From SVTX01 sp045602385 (lineage in GTDB: Bacteria > Bacillota > Clostridia > Oscillospirales > CAG-272), in the NCBI GenBank assembly GCA_045602385.1, contig JAZSBL010000010.1, forward strand, positions 26,512 to 90,511: DNA of 64,000 bases, given 5' to 3'. Of the stretch, positions 8,750 to 16,393 are shown one piece after another; position 1 is the stretch's first letter; each line of letters begins with the position of its first letter. Under the pieces are notes generated by a model. The model was not told the origin of the DNA and did not search any database. It worked only from the letters and a program-made list of their open reading frames with translations. A program made the position numbers and the translations under genes.

Positions 8750-8777
8750 AATAGGCGGCCGTGGTGTGCCGCCTATT
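8750..8777. terminator. Hairpin terminator between aminotransferase and radical SAM genes
   Basis: A perfect 10-bp stem (8750-8759 with 8768-8777) with an 8-base loop. T-runs flank it on the plus side; on the minus strand only TTGTTT follows, so its strength for the aminotransferase transcript is uncertain. Confidence 0.65.
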
Positions 8778-8787
8778 GTGTTTTTTA

Positions 8788-10065
8788 TTATTTTGCGAGA
8801 TATTTCTCAAGCGTTGCAAGCTTTACGCATACAACGAAAAGCTTCATCGCCTTTTCAAGGTCGCTCATTGAGGGATAGGTGGGCGCGATGCGGATATTGC
8901 TGTCCTCAGGATCATATCCCATGGGGTAGGTGGCGCCTACCGTCGTCATGGTAAGGCCCGCCTCCTTTGCAAGGGCGTATATTCTCTTTGCGCATCCGGG
9001 CTCTGCGTAGAAGCTTACGAAATATCCGCCGTTGGGCTTTGTCCATCTCGCAATTCCAAGATGACCAAGTCCTTCTTCAAGGTACTTATCCACAAGCGCA
9101 AACTTGGGCGCGATGATAGCCGCGTGCTTCTTCATATGTTCCTTTACATTATCCGCGTTACCGAAGAACCTTACGTGACGGAGCTGGTCAAGCTTATCGA
9201 AGTTTATCGCCTGGGCAGCCATTATCGCTTTGATCTGCTTAAGATTTGCCTCGCTTGCCGCCATAAGGGCAACTCCTCCTCCGGGATAGGTAACCTTTGA
9301 CGTTGATGCAAAGTAAAGAACTCTGTTCTCGTTCCCTGCCTCACGGCACTCTGCCATGATGTCAAGTAGCTTGTCGCCCTCCTCATAGAGATCGTGGATG
9401 GCGTACGCGTTATCCCAGATTATACGGAAATCGGGAGCGGCAGTCTTCATTCTCGCAAGACGGCGTACCGTTTCGTCCGAATATGTAATTCCATCGGGGT
9501 TTGAGTATTTGGGGTTACACCAGATTCCCTTTACCGCGGGATCCTTTACAAGCTCTTCAACGGCGTCCATGTCGGGGCCGTCATTTGTCATTTTTACGTT
9601 TACCATATCTATGCCGAGAGATTCGGTGACCTTGAAGTGACGGTCGTATCCCGGTACGGGGCAGATAAACTTTACCCTCTCCTCGCGGCACCAGGGACGC
9701 TCACTGTCGCAGAAGCCGTAGAGCATTGCGCGGGCAACTGCGTCGTACATCAGCGTAAGCGACGAGCCGCCGCCAAGGATCATATTCTCTGCGGGGATAT
9801 CAAGAAGCTCCGAGAAAAGTCTGATAGCCTCCGGAATACCCTCAAGAAGGCCGTAGTTTCTGCAATCAAAGCCCTTCTCCGTCTTGGCGTCCTTGCCCTC
9901 GGATATTACGGTAAGCATTCCGTCCGAGAGATTAAGCTGCTCTGTGCAGGGCTTTCCTCGGGAGATGTCAAGCGACATTCCCATCTTCTTGATATTCTCA
10001 TATTCTGCCTTTGCCTCGGCATAAGCCGCGCTTAAAGCCGCGCGGTCCATCTCAATGTAACCCAT
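8788..10065 (-). CDS. Class I aminotransferase, MocR-type/aspartate aminotransferase-like (PF12897 type)
   Basis: A 425-aa PLP-dependent aminotransferase. The PLP lysine is in the motif ASTSKVTYPGGG (around residue 270); other fold-type I landmarks are the glycine/serine turn GGGSSLTLMYD and the NPKYSNPDG block with the substrate/PLP contacts. The overall arrangement matches the subgroup that includes the characterised Deinococcus aspartate aminotransferase and that lacks the DNA-binding domain of MocR regulators. The ATG at 10065 is preceded by GGAG at 7 nt; the longer open frame upstream has no such site. It is likely monocistronic. Substrate is inferred only. Confidence 0.85.
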   Translation of the reverse strand: MGYIEMDRAALSAAYAEAKAEYENIKKMGMSLDISRGKPCTEQLNLSDGMLTVISEGKDAKTEKGFDCRNYGLLEGIPEAIRLFSELLDIPAENMILGGGSSLTLMYDAVARAMLYGFCDSERPWCREERVKFICPVPGYDRHFKVTESLGIDMVNVKMTNDGPDMDAVEELVKDPAVKGIWCNPKYSNPDGITYSDETVRRLARMKTAAPDFRIIWDNAYAIHDLYEEGDKLLDIMAECREAGNENRVLYFASTSKVTYPGGGVALMAASEANLKQIKAIMAAQAINFDKLDQLRHVRFFGNADNVKEHMKKHAAIIAPKFALVDKYLEEGLGHLGIARWTKPNGGYFVSFYAEPGCAKRIYALAKEAGLTMTTVGATYPMGYDPEDSNIRIAPTYPSMSDLEKAMKLFVVCVKLATLEKYLAK

Positions 10066-10177
10066 GTAAATTCTCCAATAATCATCTTTTTTTCGCTTTA
10101 TTTCAGCATATGCGCTATTATACCATAATGCCACCGAAAAAGCAAGATGTTTTTTGAATTTTTGCAAGATTTTGGCA

Positions 10178-12598
10178 TTATTCTATGTTTTCCCAAAAAA
10201 TACGGGCAATTTGTGCAAGTGATTGTGCATTTCCTGCAAATTTTGCGCCTTTCCACTCCTCGGGAAACAGCGCTCTGTACTTCGGCTCGGCAAATCGGTC
10301 GTCTATAAGCACGGCAACGCCTCGGTCGGTCTCTGTTCTTATAACTCTGCCAACTGCCTGAAGTATAGAATTCATGCCGGGATAGGTATACGCGTAGTCA
10401 TATCCGCAACCGCTTTTTTCTTCGTAATAGTCACGTATTATATTGTTTTCATTTGACAGTCCCGGAAGTCCGACGCCAACGCAGATAACTCCGATAAGCT
10501 TATCTCCCGGTAGGTCGATTCCCTCCGAGAATGAGCCGCCAAGCACGCAAAATGCAATTCTCGTCTTTCCGTCATCGACAAACGAGGATATGAATTCCTC
10601 CCGCTCCTTTGGCGACATATTCTTCTTTTGTTCAAGTATTCTGACCTTCGGATATTTTGCGGAAAAGATCTTTTTGACCTCATCAAGATAGCTGTACGAT
10701 GGGAAAAAGACGATATAATTCCCCGCCTTGGCAGACACCGTTGCCGCTATGCACGACGAGATACGCTTGTATGATTTTTCCCTGTCCTCATATCTCGTGC
10801 TTATCTTATCGACTATCGCTACGCAGAGATTTTCCTTTGGAAATGGTGAGCGGAAGCTGACAGAAACGGTTTTCTTTCCGCCGCCGAGTATATCCGCAAA
10901 ATACTCTGTGGGGGTCAGTGTCGCGGAAAACATGACCGACGCGACCGCGCGGTCAAGCGCGTGCGACAGCTCGTCCGCAGGGTCAAGGCAGTACAAGAGC
11001 ACCTCTACGCTCTCGCCCTCGCGCGTGATAAAGGTTAAGTATCCCTTGCCGTATCTCTCCGCTATTTTCTTGTATTCATACAGCTTATAGTTAAGATCCT
11101 CGACGTACAAAAACGCGGGATGGTCGAGGTTTCCCTTAAGCCACGTATCGGTCTTTTTTTCGTATATCTCAAGCTCCTCCGAGAGCTTTTCGGGCAGCTG
11201 ACGGCTTACATAGTAGCCCGTCCTGTCTCCGTCGGGAGAATAATGAGTATCGTCATCGCATAGTCTGCCCAGTCGCTCCAGCGCGCCGAGCACAGAAAGC
11301 GTTGCGCCCCTCAAGGGGTCGTTTTCCTCAAGCATTGATATAAGCGGCTCGAAATCTGCCGTACCAAGTCGCGCAGAGAACATATCTCTTGCTCTGTCCG
11401 GCAAATTGTGCGCCTCGTCAACAAGGAAAATATATTTCTCTCCCCGCTCTCCGTCAAAATAACGCCTCAGATACACCGTGGGAGAAAAAACGTAATTATA
11501 GTCGCAGATTATAACGTCGCAAAGCTCACTTAAGTCAAGGGAAAGCTCATAGGGGCAGACCTTATACTTCTCGGCTACCTCTCTTATCCTGCCTGAATCG
11601 TATGCATCTCCGCATGATAAAAGCTCCGCTATGGCATAGCTTGCCCTATCGTAATATCCCTTTGCATACGGGCAAAGATCGGGATTGCAGCTTGCAGACA
11701 GCTTGCCTCCGCGCAGCTTTGCGGCGGCATTATTGCACATGCTCTCGCGCGAAGAGATCACGCAGCTGCGAAGTAAAGCTCCCGCGCCGTTCATCTTTTG
11801 CATAGCCGAAAATGCCTCGCGGCGGATGCTCTGCTTGCTTGTCAGATAAAATATCTTATCGGCAATTCCCTCTCCCACGCATTTTACCGCAGGATAAAGC
11901 GTTGATACGGTCTTTCCTATTCCCGTGGGGGCTTGGCAGAAAAGGCGCGAGCCGTGCTTTATATCACGGTAGCACTCCTTTATCATCTCGCTTTGACTCT
12001 CACGCAAGGACTTATACGGGAATACCGCATTTTGCGCGGAGGGTATCCTTACAGTCGTTCTGTCACGTACAACGTGCGCGCGCCAAAGAACCCTTGAAAG
12101 CAGCGATTCGTACACCTCGCGCAGGCTTGACTTATCCTTTATCTCTGACCGCACCTCAAAATCTCCGTGCTCCGTGTCAAAGAATATCTGTCGAAGCTCT
12201 ACGCTCCCGCACTCCTTTGCGCTGCACAGGAGATATGCGTACACGTCAGCTCTCAATCTATGGTACTGCTCCTCGTCCTGAGAGATAAATTTGTCGGCAG
12301 CGCCGAGCCTTACCTCGTCAAGCGAATAGCCATCGTTTTTGCACAAAACTCCGTCCGCGTATCCGCATACCGAAATATATATTCCGTCCGCGCGGCAGGT
12401 GTTTTGAAGCTCCACGCGGTCGTAATATCTCATTCCGAAGGAAAGGTGGAGCTTATTGTATATACGCGAGCGGTCCGCAGATCTCTCGTGAAAGCGTCTT
12501 GCCTGACGCCTTGTGTCAATATTTCCACCCGAGAGCGCAGAGAGGCAAAGCTCCTCTACGGTAAGCTCTACCACGTCTCTTTTTTCGTCGTATCTCAT
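10178..12598 (-). CDS. Rad3/DinG-like superfamily 2 helicase with a degenerate PD-(D/E)XK N-terminal domain
   Basis: An 806-aa DNA helicase. Walker A is APTGIGKT (about 226-233), the Walker B box is DEAH (about 397), and the C-terminal motor has the motif VGRVIRT near 755. Four cysteines between the two motifs (MCNN, SCNPDLC, VCPYE) fit the iron-sulfur domain of XPD/DinG helicases. Residues 1-150 resemble the Cas4/PDDEXK domain found on many bacterial relatives, but where active members have a GRADGI...EIKT pattern this one has GYADGV...DEVR, losing the lysine. A very strong ribosome binding site (AAGGAGGAGA) supports the start. Role in repair or R-loop removal is inferred. Confidence 0.88.
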   Translation of the reverse strand: MRYDEKRDVVELTVEELCLSALSGGNIDTRRQARRFHERSADRSRIYNKLHLSFGMRYYDRVELQNTCRADGIYISVCGYADGVLCKNDGYSLDEVRLGAADKFISQDEEQYHRLRADVYAYLLCSAKECGSVELRQIFFDTEHGDFEVRSEIKDKSSLREVYESLLSRVLWRAHVVRDRTTVRIPSAQNAVFPYKSLRESQSEMIKECYRDIKHGSRLFCQAPTGIGKTVSTLYPAVKCVGEGIADKIFYLTSKQSIRREAFSAMQKMNGAGALLRSCVISSRESMCNNAAAKLRGGKLSASCNPDLCPYAKGYYDRASYAIAELLSCGDAYDSGRIREVAEKYKVCPYELSLDLSELCDVIICDYNYVFSPTVYLRRYFDGERGEKYIFLVDEAHNLPDRARDMFSARLGTADFEPLISMLEENDPLRGATLSVLGALERLGRLCDDDTHYSPDGDRTGYYVSRQLPEKLSEELEIYEKKTDTWLKGNLDHPAFLYVEDLNYKLYEYKKIAERYGKGYLTFITREGESVEVLLYCLDPADELSHALDRAVASVMFSATLTPTEYFADILGGGKKTVSVSFRSPFPKENLCVAIVDKISTRYEDREKSYKRISSCIAATVSAKAGNYIVFFPSYSYLDEVKKIFSAKYPKVRILEQKKNMSPKEREEFISSFVDDGKTRIAFCVLGGSFSEGIDLPGDKLIGVICVGVGLPGLSNENNIIRDYYEEKSGCGYDYAYTYPGMNSILQAVGRVIRTETDRGVAVLIDDRFAEPKYRALFPEEWKGAKFAGNAQSLAQIARIFWENIE

Positions 12599-12694
12599 AT
12601 TCTCCTCCTTCCTTGATCTGTTTAAATAATTATACCATTTACAGCATTGAATGTCAATCGATTCTCCCCTGCAAAATTACCATATTTTTAGGGG

Positions 12695-12723
12695 TTACAT
12701 TTTACCCCCTTTCGTATTATAAT
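12695..12723 (+). promoter_or_regulatory. Promoter for the mecA-like gene
   Basis: TTACAT (12695-12700), 17 bp, TATAAT (12718-12723). A GGGGT...ACCCC inverted repeat at 12691-12708 overlaps the -35 box and could be an operator; that part is inference. Confidence 0.7.
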
Positions 12724-12764
12724 GATAATGTAGCGATATAGATAGTATAATTAAGGAGGTTAAC

Positions 12765-13442
12765 GTGGAAATAATACCTATTAACGATTCCAAGCTTAAG
12801 ATCATGCTTGATGAAAGCGATATGAAGGAATTACATATATGCGACGAGGCCGACTGCGCCCGCGGAGAAACAAGACTCGCCATACGCACTCTGCTTGAGC
12901 GGGCAAAAACAGAGACCGGATTTAATACAGAGGGCTCGGAGATATTCGTACAGCTTTATACCTCAAGAGACGGCGGTTGCGAGCTGTTTATAACAAAGGG
13001 CAGCTCCCTGCCCATTCCGTCGGGCGAGGAGGAGCGCAAGGCGGACAAAAAGCCGCAAAAAAGGAAAGAGGTGCAAAAAAAGAAGCAATACGATGATTCC
13101 TGCGCGCTATCCTTGCGCCGGGAAACACTACCCTCGCAAAAGAAACCTACATTCGGAAAAATGATATTCTCATTTGAATCACTACGCGATATATGCGCGG
13201 CATGCAAGATACTTATAAAAAAAGATACAGACATCGCCAGCAGTGCCTACCGCGGCGAGGGCGACGACTTTTACCTTATACTTGAGAACGCCAACATGTC
13301 CGCATACTCAAGGCTTGACGGCCTGACATTTATACTTGAATTCGGCCGCCGGGAGCGCGCGGATCACATCAACACCTACCTGTGCGAGCACGGCAGAACA
13401 ATATGCGCGGAGCATGCACTTGAAACTCTGTCACAATTTTGA
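12765..13442 (+). CDS. mecA: MecA-like ClpC adaptor protein
   Basis: A 225-aa adaptor of the MecA/YpbH family, which delivers substrates to the ClpCP protease. The N-terminal domain has the family start MEIIPINDSKLKIML and the conserved TLLERAKTETGF and ELFITK segments; the C-terminal ClpC-binding domain begins near residue 130 (FSFESLRDICAACK) and ends with LCEHG...HALETLSQF. A lysine-rich, low-complexity linker (about 85-125) joins them. The start is GTG, preceded by a strong AAGGAGGT. Divergent from the helicase gene. The low overall conservation of this family leaves some doubt. Confidence 0.8.
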   Translation: MEIIPINDSKLKIMLDESDMKELHICDEADCARGETRLAIRTLLERAKTETGFNTEGSEIFVQLYTSRDGGCELFITKGSSLPIPSGEEERKADKKPQKRKEVQKKKQYDDSCALSLRRETLPSQKKPTFGKMIFSFESLRDICAACKILIKKDTDIASSAYRGEGDDFYLILENANMSAYSRLDGLTFILEFGRRERADHINTYLCEHGRTICAEHALETLSQF

Positions 13443-13461
13443 TTTTTAGAGAAAAATTATT

Positions 13462-13492
13462 CCCCCGATACTTGAAATCGGGGGATTTTTTT
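13462..13492 (+). terminator. Intrinsic terminator of the mecA-like gene
   Basis: Perfect 8-bp stem CCCCCGAT/ATCGGGGG with a 7-base loop, followed by seven Ts. It lies between mecA and the UDG gene. Confidence 0.92.
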
Positions 13493-13534
13493 GGTAAAAT
13501 GTATATATCATCATATCTGAAAGGACTTGATAAA

Positions 13535-14095
13535 ATGACTTTAGACGAGCTTAAGGCTATATGCTCCGAATGCACCGGCTGTTCACTTTGTCAGACCAGA
13601 ACCAACTGCGTTTTCGGTGTTGGAAATGAAAATGCCGATATTATGTTTGTGGGTGAGGCCCCCGGTGAACAGGAGGACCTTTCCGGCACTCCCTTTGTCG
13701 GTCGCGCGGGTCAGCTGCTTGACAAATTTTTATATGCCGTTGACATCAGTCGCGAGGACGTTTATATAGCTAATATTCTTAAATGCAGACCGCCCAAGAA
13801 CCGCGACCCTCTGCCCGAGGAGGAGGACGCCTGCATAGATTTCCTCCGCCGACAGGTCGAGATAATTAATCCAAAGGTAATCGTTTGTCTTGGCAGGATC
13901 TCCGCCATGAGATTGATAAAACCCGATTTCAAGATAACCAAAGAGCACGGCACATGGTTTAAAAAGGGCAACTACCTTATGACCGCCGTCTACCACCCCG
14001 CCGCGCTCCTGCGCGACCCCAGAAAAAAAGAGGATATGCTTGAGGATATGAAGCGTATCAAGGAAAAGGTCACGGAGATAGAAAATGAATTTTGA
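13535..14095 (+). CDS. Uracil-DNA glycosylase, family 4
   Basis: Removes uracil from DNA at the start of base-excision repair. The 186-aa protein has N-terminal cysteines (CSECTGCSLC) and two further ones (after residue 85) that bind the family 4 iron-sulfur cluster, the signature GEAPGEQEDLSGTPFVGRAG for the active site, and the late HPAALLR motif. The ATG at 13535 follows AAGGA at about 9 nt and matches where family members begin. Its last codons overlap the start of the AEC transporter gene by 11 bp. Confidence 0.93.
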   Translation: MTLDELKAICSECTGCSLCQTRTNCVFGVGNENADIMFVGEAPGEQEDLSGTPFVGRAGQLLDKFLYAVDISREDVYIANILKCRPPKNRDPLPEEEDACIDFLRRQVEIINPKVIVCLGRISAMRLIKPDFKITKEHGTWFKKGNYLMTAVYHPAALLRDPRKKEDMLEDMKRIKEKVTEIENEF

Positions 14096-15059
14096 CGCAC
14101 TTTACGTGGTGGTCGCCACCATCACAGTTCTGCTTGCAGTAGGCTTTATCTGCCGCAAGACGGGAATAATCAACGACGTATCATCCAAAAACCTGTCAAG
14201 GATAGTTTTAACCGTGGGTCAGCCCGCAATGCTTATTCACTCCATGTCAGGGGCGGAATATAACGAGGAAAACGTCAACATGGCATGGATAATGCTCGGT
14301 CTTGGTTTTGCCTATCACGCTGTCCTTGCCGTCCTTGCATACCTACTTTCACTGCCTTACAGAAAAAATCTTGACGAGAAGAAGATCTCCGAATTCGCAT
14401 TTATGTTCGCCAACTGCGCCTTTATCGGCTTCCCTATCTTCGAGGCCTTGCTTGGACAGCGCGGACTCTTTATGGCGTCCTTCCTCGTGTTCAGCTTCAA
14501 CGTTCTCGTATGGACCTGGGGACTTTCGATATATGCCAGAAAGAGATGCGACATAAAGCTCAATATTAAAAAGATACTCCTCAATTTCGGAACTGTGCCC
14601 TGTGTTATCGGCTTTGCTTTCTATCTTCTCAAGGCTCCATCCATCGGATTTGAGCTTCCCGAATTTATTACCAAGGCAGCGGGGTATCTTACAAATATCT
14701 GCACTCCGATATCCATTCTGATAATAGGCTCGCTTATCGCAACACAGAGTCCAAAGCGGATATTCTGCTCATGGAAGCTCTATTATTTCAATGCGGTGAA
14801 GCTCTTCATCCTCCCCCTGCTCGTCTGTCTTGTCTCAAAGGTGATAATCACGCTTATCCCGGTCGACGGGCTTGAAATATACGCGATCTTCGTTACCGCC
14901 GCCGCGGCTCTGCCGTCCGGCGCGATCGTATCGATGATGTCCGAAACGTATGGACTTGATTCGGGATATTCCTCTGTTATAGTCGGCACGTCGTCACTCT
15001 TATCGGTGCTTTCCCTGCCACTGACGCTTATGCTTGCCGAAAAGATATTATTTCTTTAA
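14085..15059 (+). CDS. AEC family transporter (auxin efflux carrier-like permease)
   Basis: A 324-aa membrane protein with ten hydrophobic segments in two blocks of five, the arrangement of the auxin efflux carrier superfamily. Typical pieces are NLSRIVLTVGQPAML in helix 2 and ALPSGAIVSMMSETYG near 275-290. Bacterial members move organic anions such as malate; the substrate here is unknown. Translation is probably coupled to the UDG gene by the 11-bp overlap, though the functions are not obviously linked. It ends 5 bp before the left inverted repeat of the island. Confidence 0.88.
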   Translation: MNFDALYVVVATITVLLAVGFICRKTGIINDVSSKNLSRIVLTVGQPAMLIHSMSGAEYNEENVNMAWIMLGLGFAYHAVLAVLAYLLSLPYRKNLDEKKISEFAFMFANCAFIGFPIFEALLGQRGLFMASFLVFSFNVLVWTWGLSIYARKRCDIKLNIKKILLNFGTVPCVIGFAFYLLKAPSIGFELPEFITKAAGYLTNICTPISILIIGSLIATQSPKRIFCSWKLYYFNAVKLFILPLLVCLVSKVIITLIPVDGLEIYAIFVTAAAALPSGAIVSMMSETYGLDSGYSSVIVGTSSLLSVLSLPLTLMLAEKILFL

Positions 15060-15064
15060 AAATT

Positions 15065-15106
15065 AAAACACCGTCGGTATAGGATTGTACCCTAAAGGAC
15101 AGTTTT
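15065..15106 (+). repeat. 42-bp inverted repeat, left copy of the island
   Basis: Matches the reverse complement of 16352-16393 at 39 of 42 positions. The conserved core is ACCCTAAAGGACAGTTTT. It begins 5 bp after the AEC transporter stop codon. Confidence 0.9.
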
Positions 15107-15108
15107 CA

Positions 15109-15146
15109 AAAATACGGCATATCTCAAAAGGGGTATGCCGTATTTT
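15109..15146 (+). terminator. Intrinsic terminator downstream of the AEC transporter
   Basis: Perfect 13-bp stem (15109-15121 with 15134-15146) ending in a T-rich strand. It lies just inside the left inverted repeat of the island. Confidence 0.8.
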
Positions 15147-15194
15147 GCATTTGTGGACACAAATGCAGTGCTTGTCAGGAAAATTGACAAGGCA
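15146..15194. repeat. Two further consecutive hairpins inside the island
   Basis: A perfect palindrome of two 10-bp arms (15146-15155 and 15158-15167, two-base loop) is followed by TTGTCA/TGACAA arms (15172-15177 and 15185-15190) with extra pairing outside a bulge. They fill the gap between the terminator and the DUF559 cassette. Confidence 0.75.
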
Positions 15195-15204
15195 TAGGTG
15201 GACA

Positions 15205-15258
15205 AAAAAGGCTCCCTTGTGTAAAGGGAGCTGTCAGCGAAGCTGACTGAGGGATTGT
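15205..15258 (+). repeat. Left hairpin-pair end of DUF559 cassette 1
   Basis: Outer hairpin GCTCCCTT/AAGGGAGC (15211-15231), inner hairpin GTCAGC-GAA-GCTGAC (15233-15247), then GAGGGATTGT. Inverted relative to 15604-15658. It encodes the last residues and stop codon of the nuclease on the minus strand. Confidence 0.88.
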
Positions 15259-15602
15259 TCTACGAGGTGATCAATATATTCACAGACACCCCGAAAGTTT
15301 TTATATATTTCCGTATTCGGTATTCTGATAACTGTCAAACCGTATTCTGCAAGAAAAGCGGTTCTTTCTTCATCGTATTGCTTTCCTTCCTCGCTATAAT
15401 GCCCAGAGCCGTCAAGCTCTATGACGAGCTTTGCCTCTGCACAGTAAAAATCTGCGATATACTTTCCGAGAACCTTTTGACGAGAAAAGCGGACGGGATA
15501 AGCGCGCAGAAAATCATACCAAAGATGTTTTTCCTCTTTGGTCATATTCTTCCGTAGCATTTTTGCGGTAGGAACGATATCTTTATTATGTTTTCTCTGC
15601 AT
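15234..15602 (-). CDS. DUF559 endonuclease-like protein (Vsr-related), cassette 1
   Basis: A 122-aa protein of the DUF559 family, a PD-(D/E)XK-fold group related to Vsr mismatch endonucleases. It shows the family pattern NMTKEEKHLWYDFLR (about 19-33), RQKVLGKYIADFYC and IELDGSGHY, in which the aspartate of ADFYC and the E/D of IELDG are the likely metal ligands, and LTVIRIPNTEI. The ATG at 15602 is preceded by GGAGG contributed by the right repeat; a longer frame to 15647 only translates the repeat. The last residues (SLSQLR) and the TGA stop are encoded inside the left repeat. Cellular function of such small DUF559 proteins is unknown. Confidence 0.85.
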   Translation of the reverse strand: MQRKHNKDIVPTAKMLRKNMTKEEKHLWYDFLRAYPVRFSRQKVLGKYIADFYCAEAKLVIELDGSGHYSEEGKQYDEERTAFLAEYGLTVIRIPNTEIYKNFRGVCEYIDHLVEQSLSQLR

Positions 15603-15603
15603 T

Positions 15604-15658
15604 ACAATCCCTCCGTCACGCTCCGCGTGCCACCTCCCTTTACACAAGGGAGGCTTTT
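15604..15658 (-). repeat. Right hairpin-pair end of DUF559 cassette 1
   Basis: Inner hairpin CACGC-TCC-GCGTG (15617-15629) and outer hairpin CCTCCCTT/AAGGGAGG (15633-15653). Inverted relative to 15205-15258; arms differ from that end by paired substitutions. Contains the ribosome binding site of the nuclease gene. Confidence 0.88.
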
Positions 15659-16245
15659 GTGCTAACCGTTACGTATGCGTGGTCTGTTTCAAATTCATTT
15701 ACAATTTTAAGCTTTGTTATTGATAGATAACTACGTATATCGTTAGGGTTATCGGGATAAATTTTTATTTTTCTATTTCCCATATCGATATACTCATTCT
15801 TATTTTTATCGATTGATAAAACGAAAAGTCCGTTGTTTGTCAGCAAAGTAGCAATTTTTTGTATAGCTGATAATTTATCTTGTATATGCATAAAGGTTAA
15901 TGACGAGTATATTACATCGAACTGTGATTCAAATTCATAAGACATAAAATCACCGCAAATAAGCTTTATATTTCGATACGTTGATAGATTTTCAGCCGCT
16001 CTACCAATTGTCTTTTCGGAAATATCTATTCCACACAAGCTTTTACAATTTGGTGCAATTTTTATGGCAAGTCGCCCTGTTCCGATTCCTATTTCCAAAG
16101 CGGATTTGCTTTTATCAAGCCGCATACTCTCGATAAACTTCTCTCCGTCCCACTTATCCATATAATCTCTCAAAGGTTTAGGATCACGAGTAGGGTCATT
16201 GTTTTCGTCAATTAGCTTGTTATAATGTTCAATCACATCTCTCAT
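15640..16245 (-). CDS. Class I SAM-dependent methyltransferase
   Basis: A 201-aa methyltransferase with the SAM-binding motif ALEIGIGTGRLA (about residues 49-60), the acidic motif GIDIS and a post-motif stretch CGDFMSYEF...DVIYSSLTFMHI. Substrate unknown; the layout fits small-molecule methyltransferases of the Methyltransf_25/11 type. It is clearly richer in A and T than neighbours, suggesting transfer. Its reading frame runs into the DUF559 cassette, so the last residues (about KASLV) and the stop are repeat-derived; the original C-terminus may have been slightly altered. It has its own promoter and AAAAGGACGG before the ATG. Confidence 0.82.
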   Translation of the reverse strand: MRDVIEHYNKLIDENNDPTRDPKPLRDYMDKWDGEKFIESMRLDKSKSALEIGIGTGRLAIKIAPNCKSLCGIDISEKTIGRAAENLSTYRNIKLICGDFMSYEFESQFDVIYSSLTFMHIQDKLSAIQKIATLLTNNGLFVLSIDKNKNEYIDMGNRKIKIYPDNPNDIRSYLSITKLKIVNEFETDHAYVTVSTKASLV

Positions 16246-16291
16246 ATATGTACCGTCCTTTTATCAAGGTTTTAGCAAATGTTCGTACTCT

Positions 16292-16320
16292 ATTATATCA
16301 CAAAAACCTCAGAAAATCAA
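16292..16320 (-). promoter_or_regulatory. Sigma-A promoter of the island methyltransferase
   Basis: Minus-strand TTGATT (16315-16320) and TATAAT (16292-16297) with a 17-bp spacer. The -35 box is in the loop of the adjoining hairpin. Confidence 0.75.
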
Positions 16321-16337
16321 TCTGAGGTTTCTGTTTT
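16304..16337. terminator. Hairpin terminator at the right side of the island
   Basis: Perfect 10-bp stem AAACCTCAGA/TCTGAGGTTT with a 7-base loop and T-runs in both directions. It can end the divIC transcript before the methyltransferase promoter. Confidence 0.8.
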
Positions 16338-16351
16338 TTCTGTCGGCAGAT

Positions 16352-16393
16352 AAAACTGTCCTTTAGGGTACAGTCCTATTACGACGGTGTTTT
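16352..16393 (-). repeat. 42-bp inverted repeat, right copy of the island
   Basis: Pairs with 15065-15106 (39 of 42 identical in inverted orientation). It directly abuts the stop codon of divIC. Confidence 0.9.

Larger units (their letters stand above)
15205..15658 (-). mobile_element. DUF559 nuclease cassette 1 (hairpin-pair bounded)
   Basis: About 454 bp holding one DUF559 gene between two inverted hairpin pairs. Both ends share CTCCCTTGTGTAAAGGGAG and GAGGGATTGT, but the hairpin arms carry compensatory base changes between ends. The right end supplies the ribosome binding site and the left end supplies the stop codon of the nuclease gene, so gene and repeats form one unit. No transposase is present. 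Inference: a mobile or dispersed cassette of its own kind, nested in the larger island. Confidence 0.7.
15065..16393. mobile_element. Genomic island bounded by 42-bp inverted repeats (methyltransferase plus DUF559 cassette)
   Basis: A 1.33-kb segment between two nearly perfect 42-bp inverted repeats. It interrupts the usual order after divIC, which in many Clostridia continues with an S1-domain gene and spoIIE. Inside are an AT-rich methyltransferase gene with its own promoter, a DUF559 nuclease cassette and several hairpins. No transposase is present, so it would be a non-autonomous element or two copies of a dispersed repeat around foreign DNA. No clear target-site duplication is visible. 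Confidence 0.6.

Noticed and set aside
8728..8751. TTG start for the radical SAM protein
   Set aside because: It lies inside a terminator hairpin and has no ribosome binding site; the ATG at 8727 is better.
15603..15647. Longer N-terminus for the cassette 1 DUF559 protein
   Set aside because: These 15 codons are only the inner and outer hairpins of the right repeat. The ATG at 15602 has the proper GGAGG.
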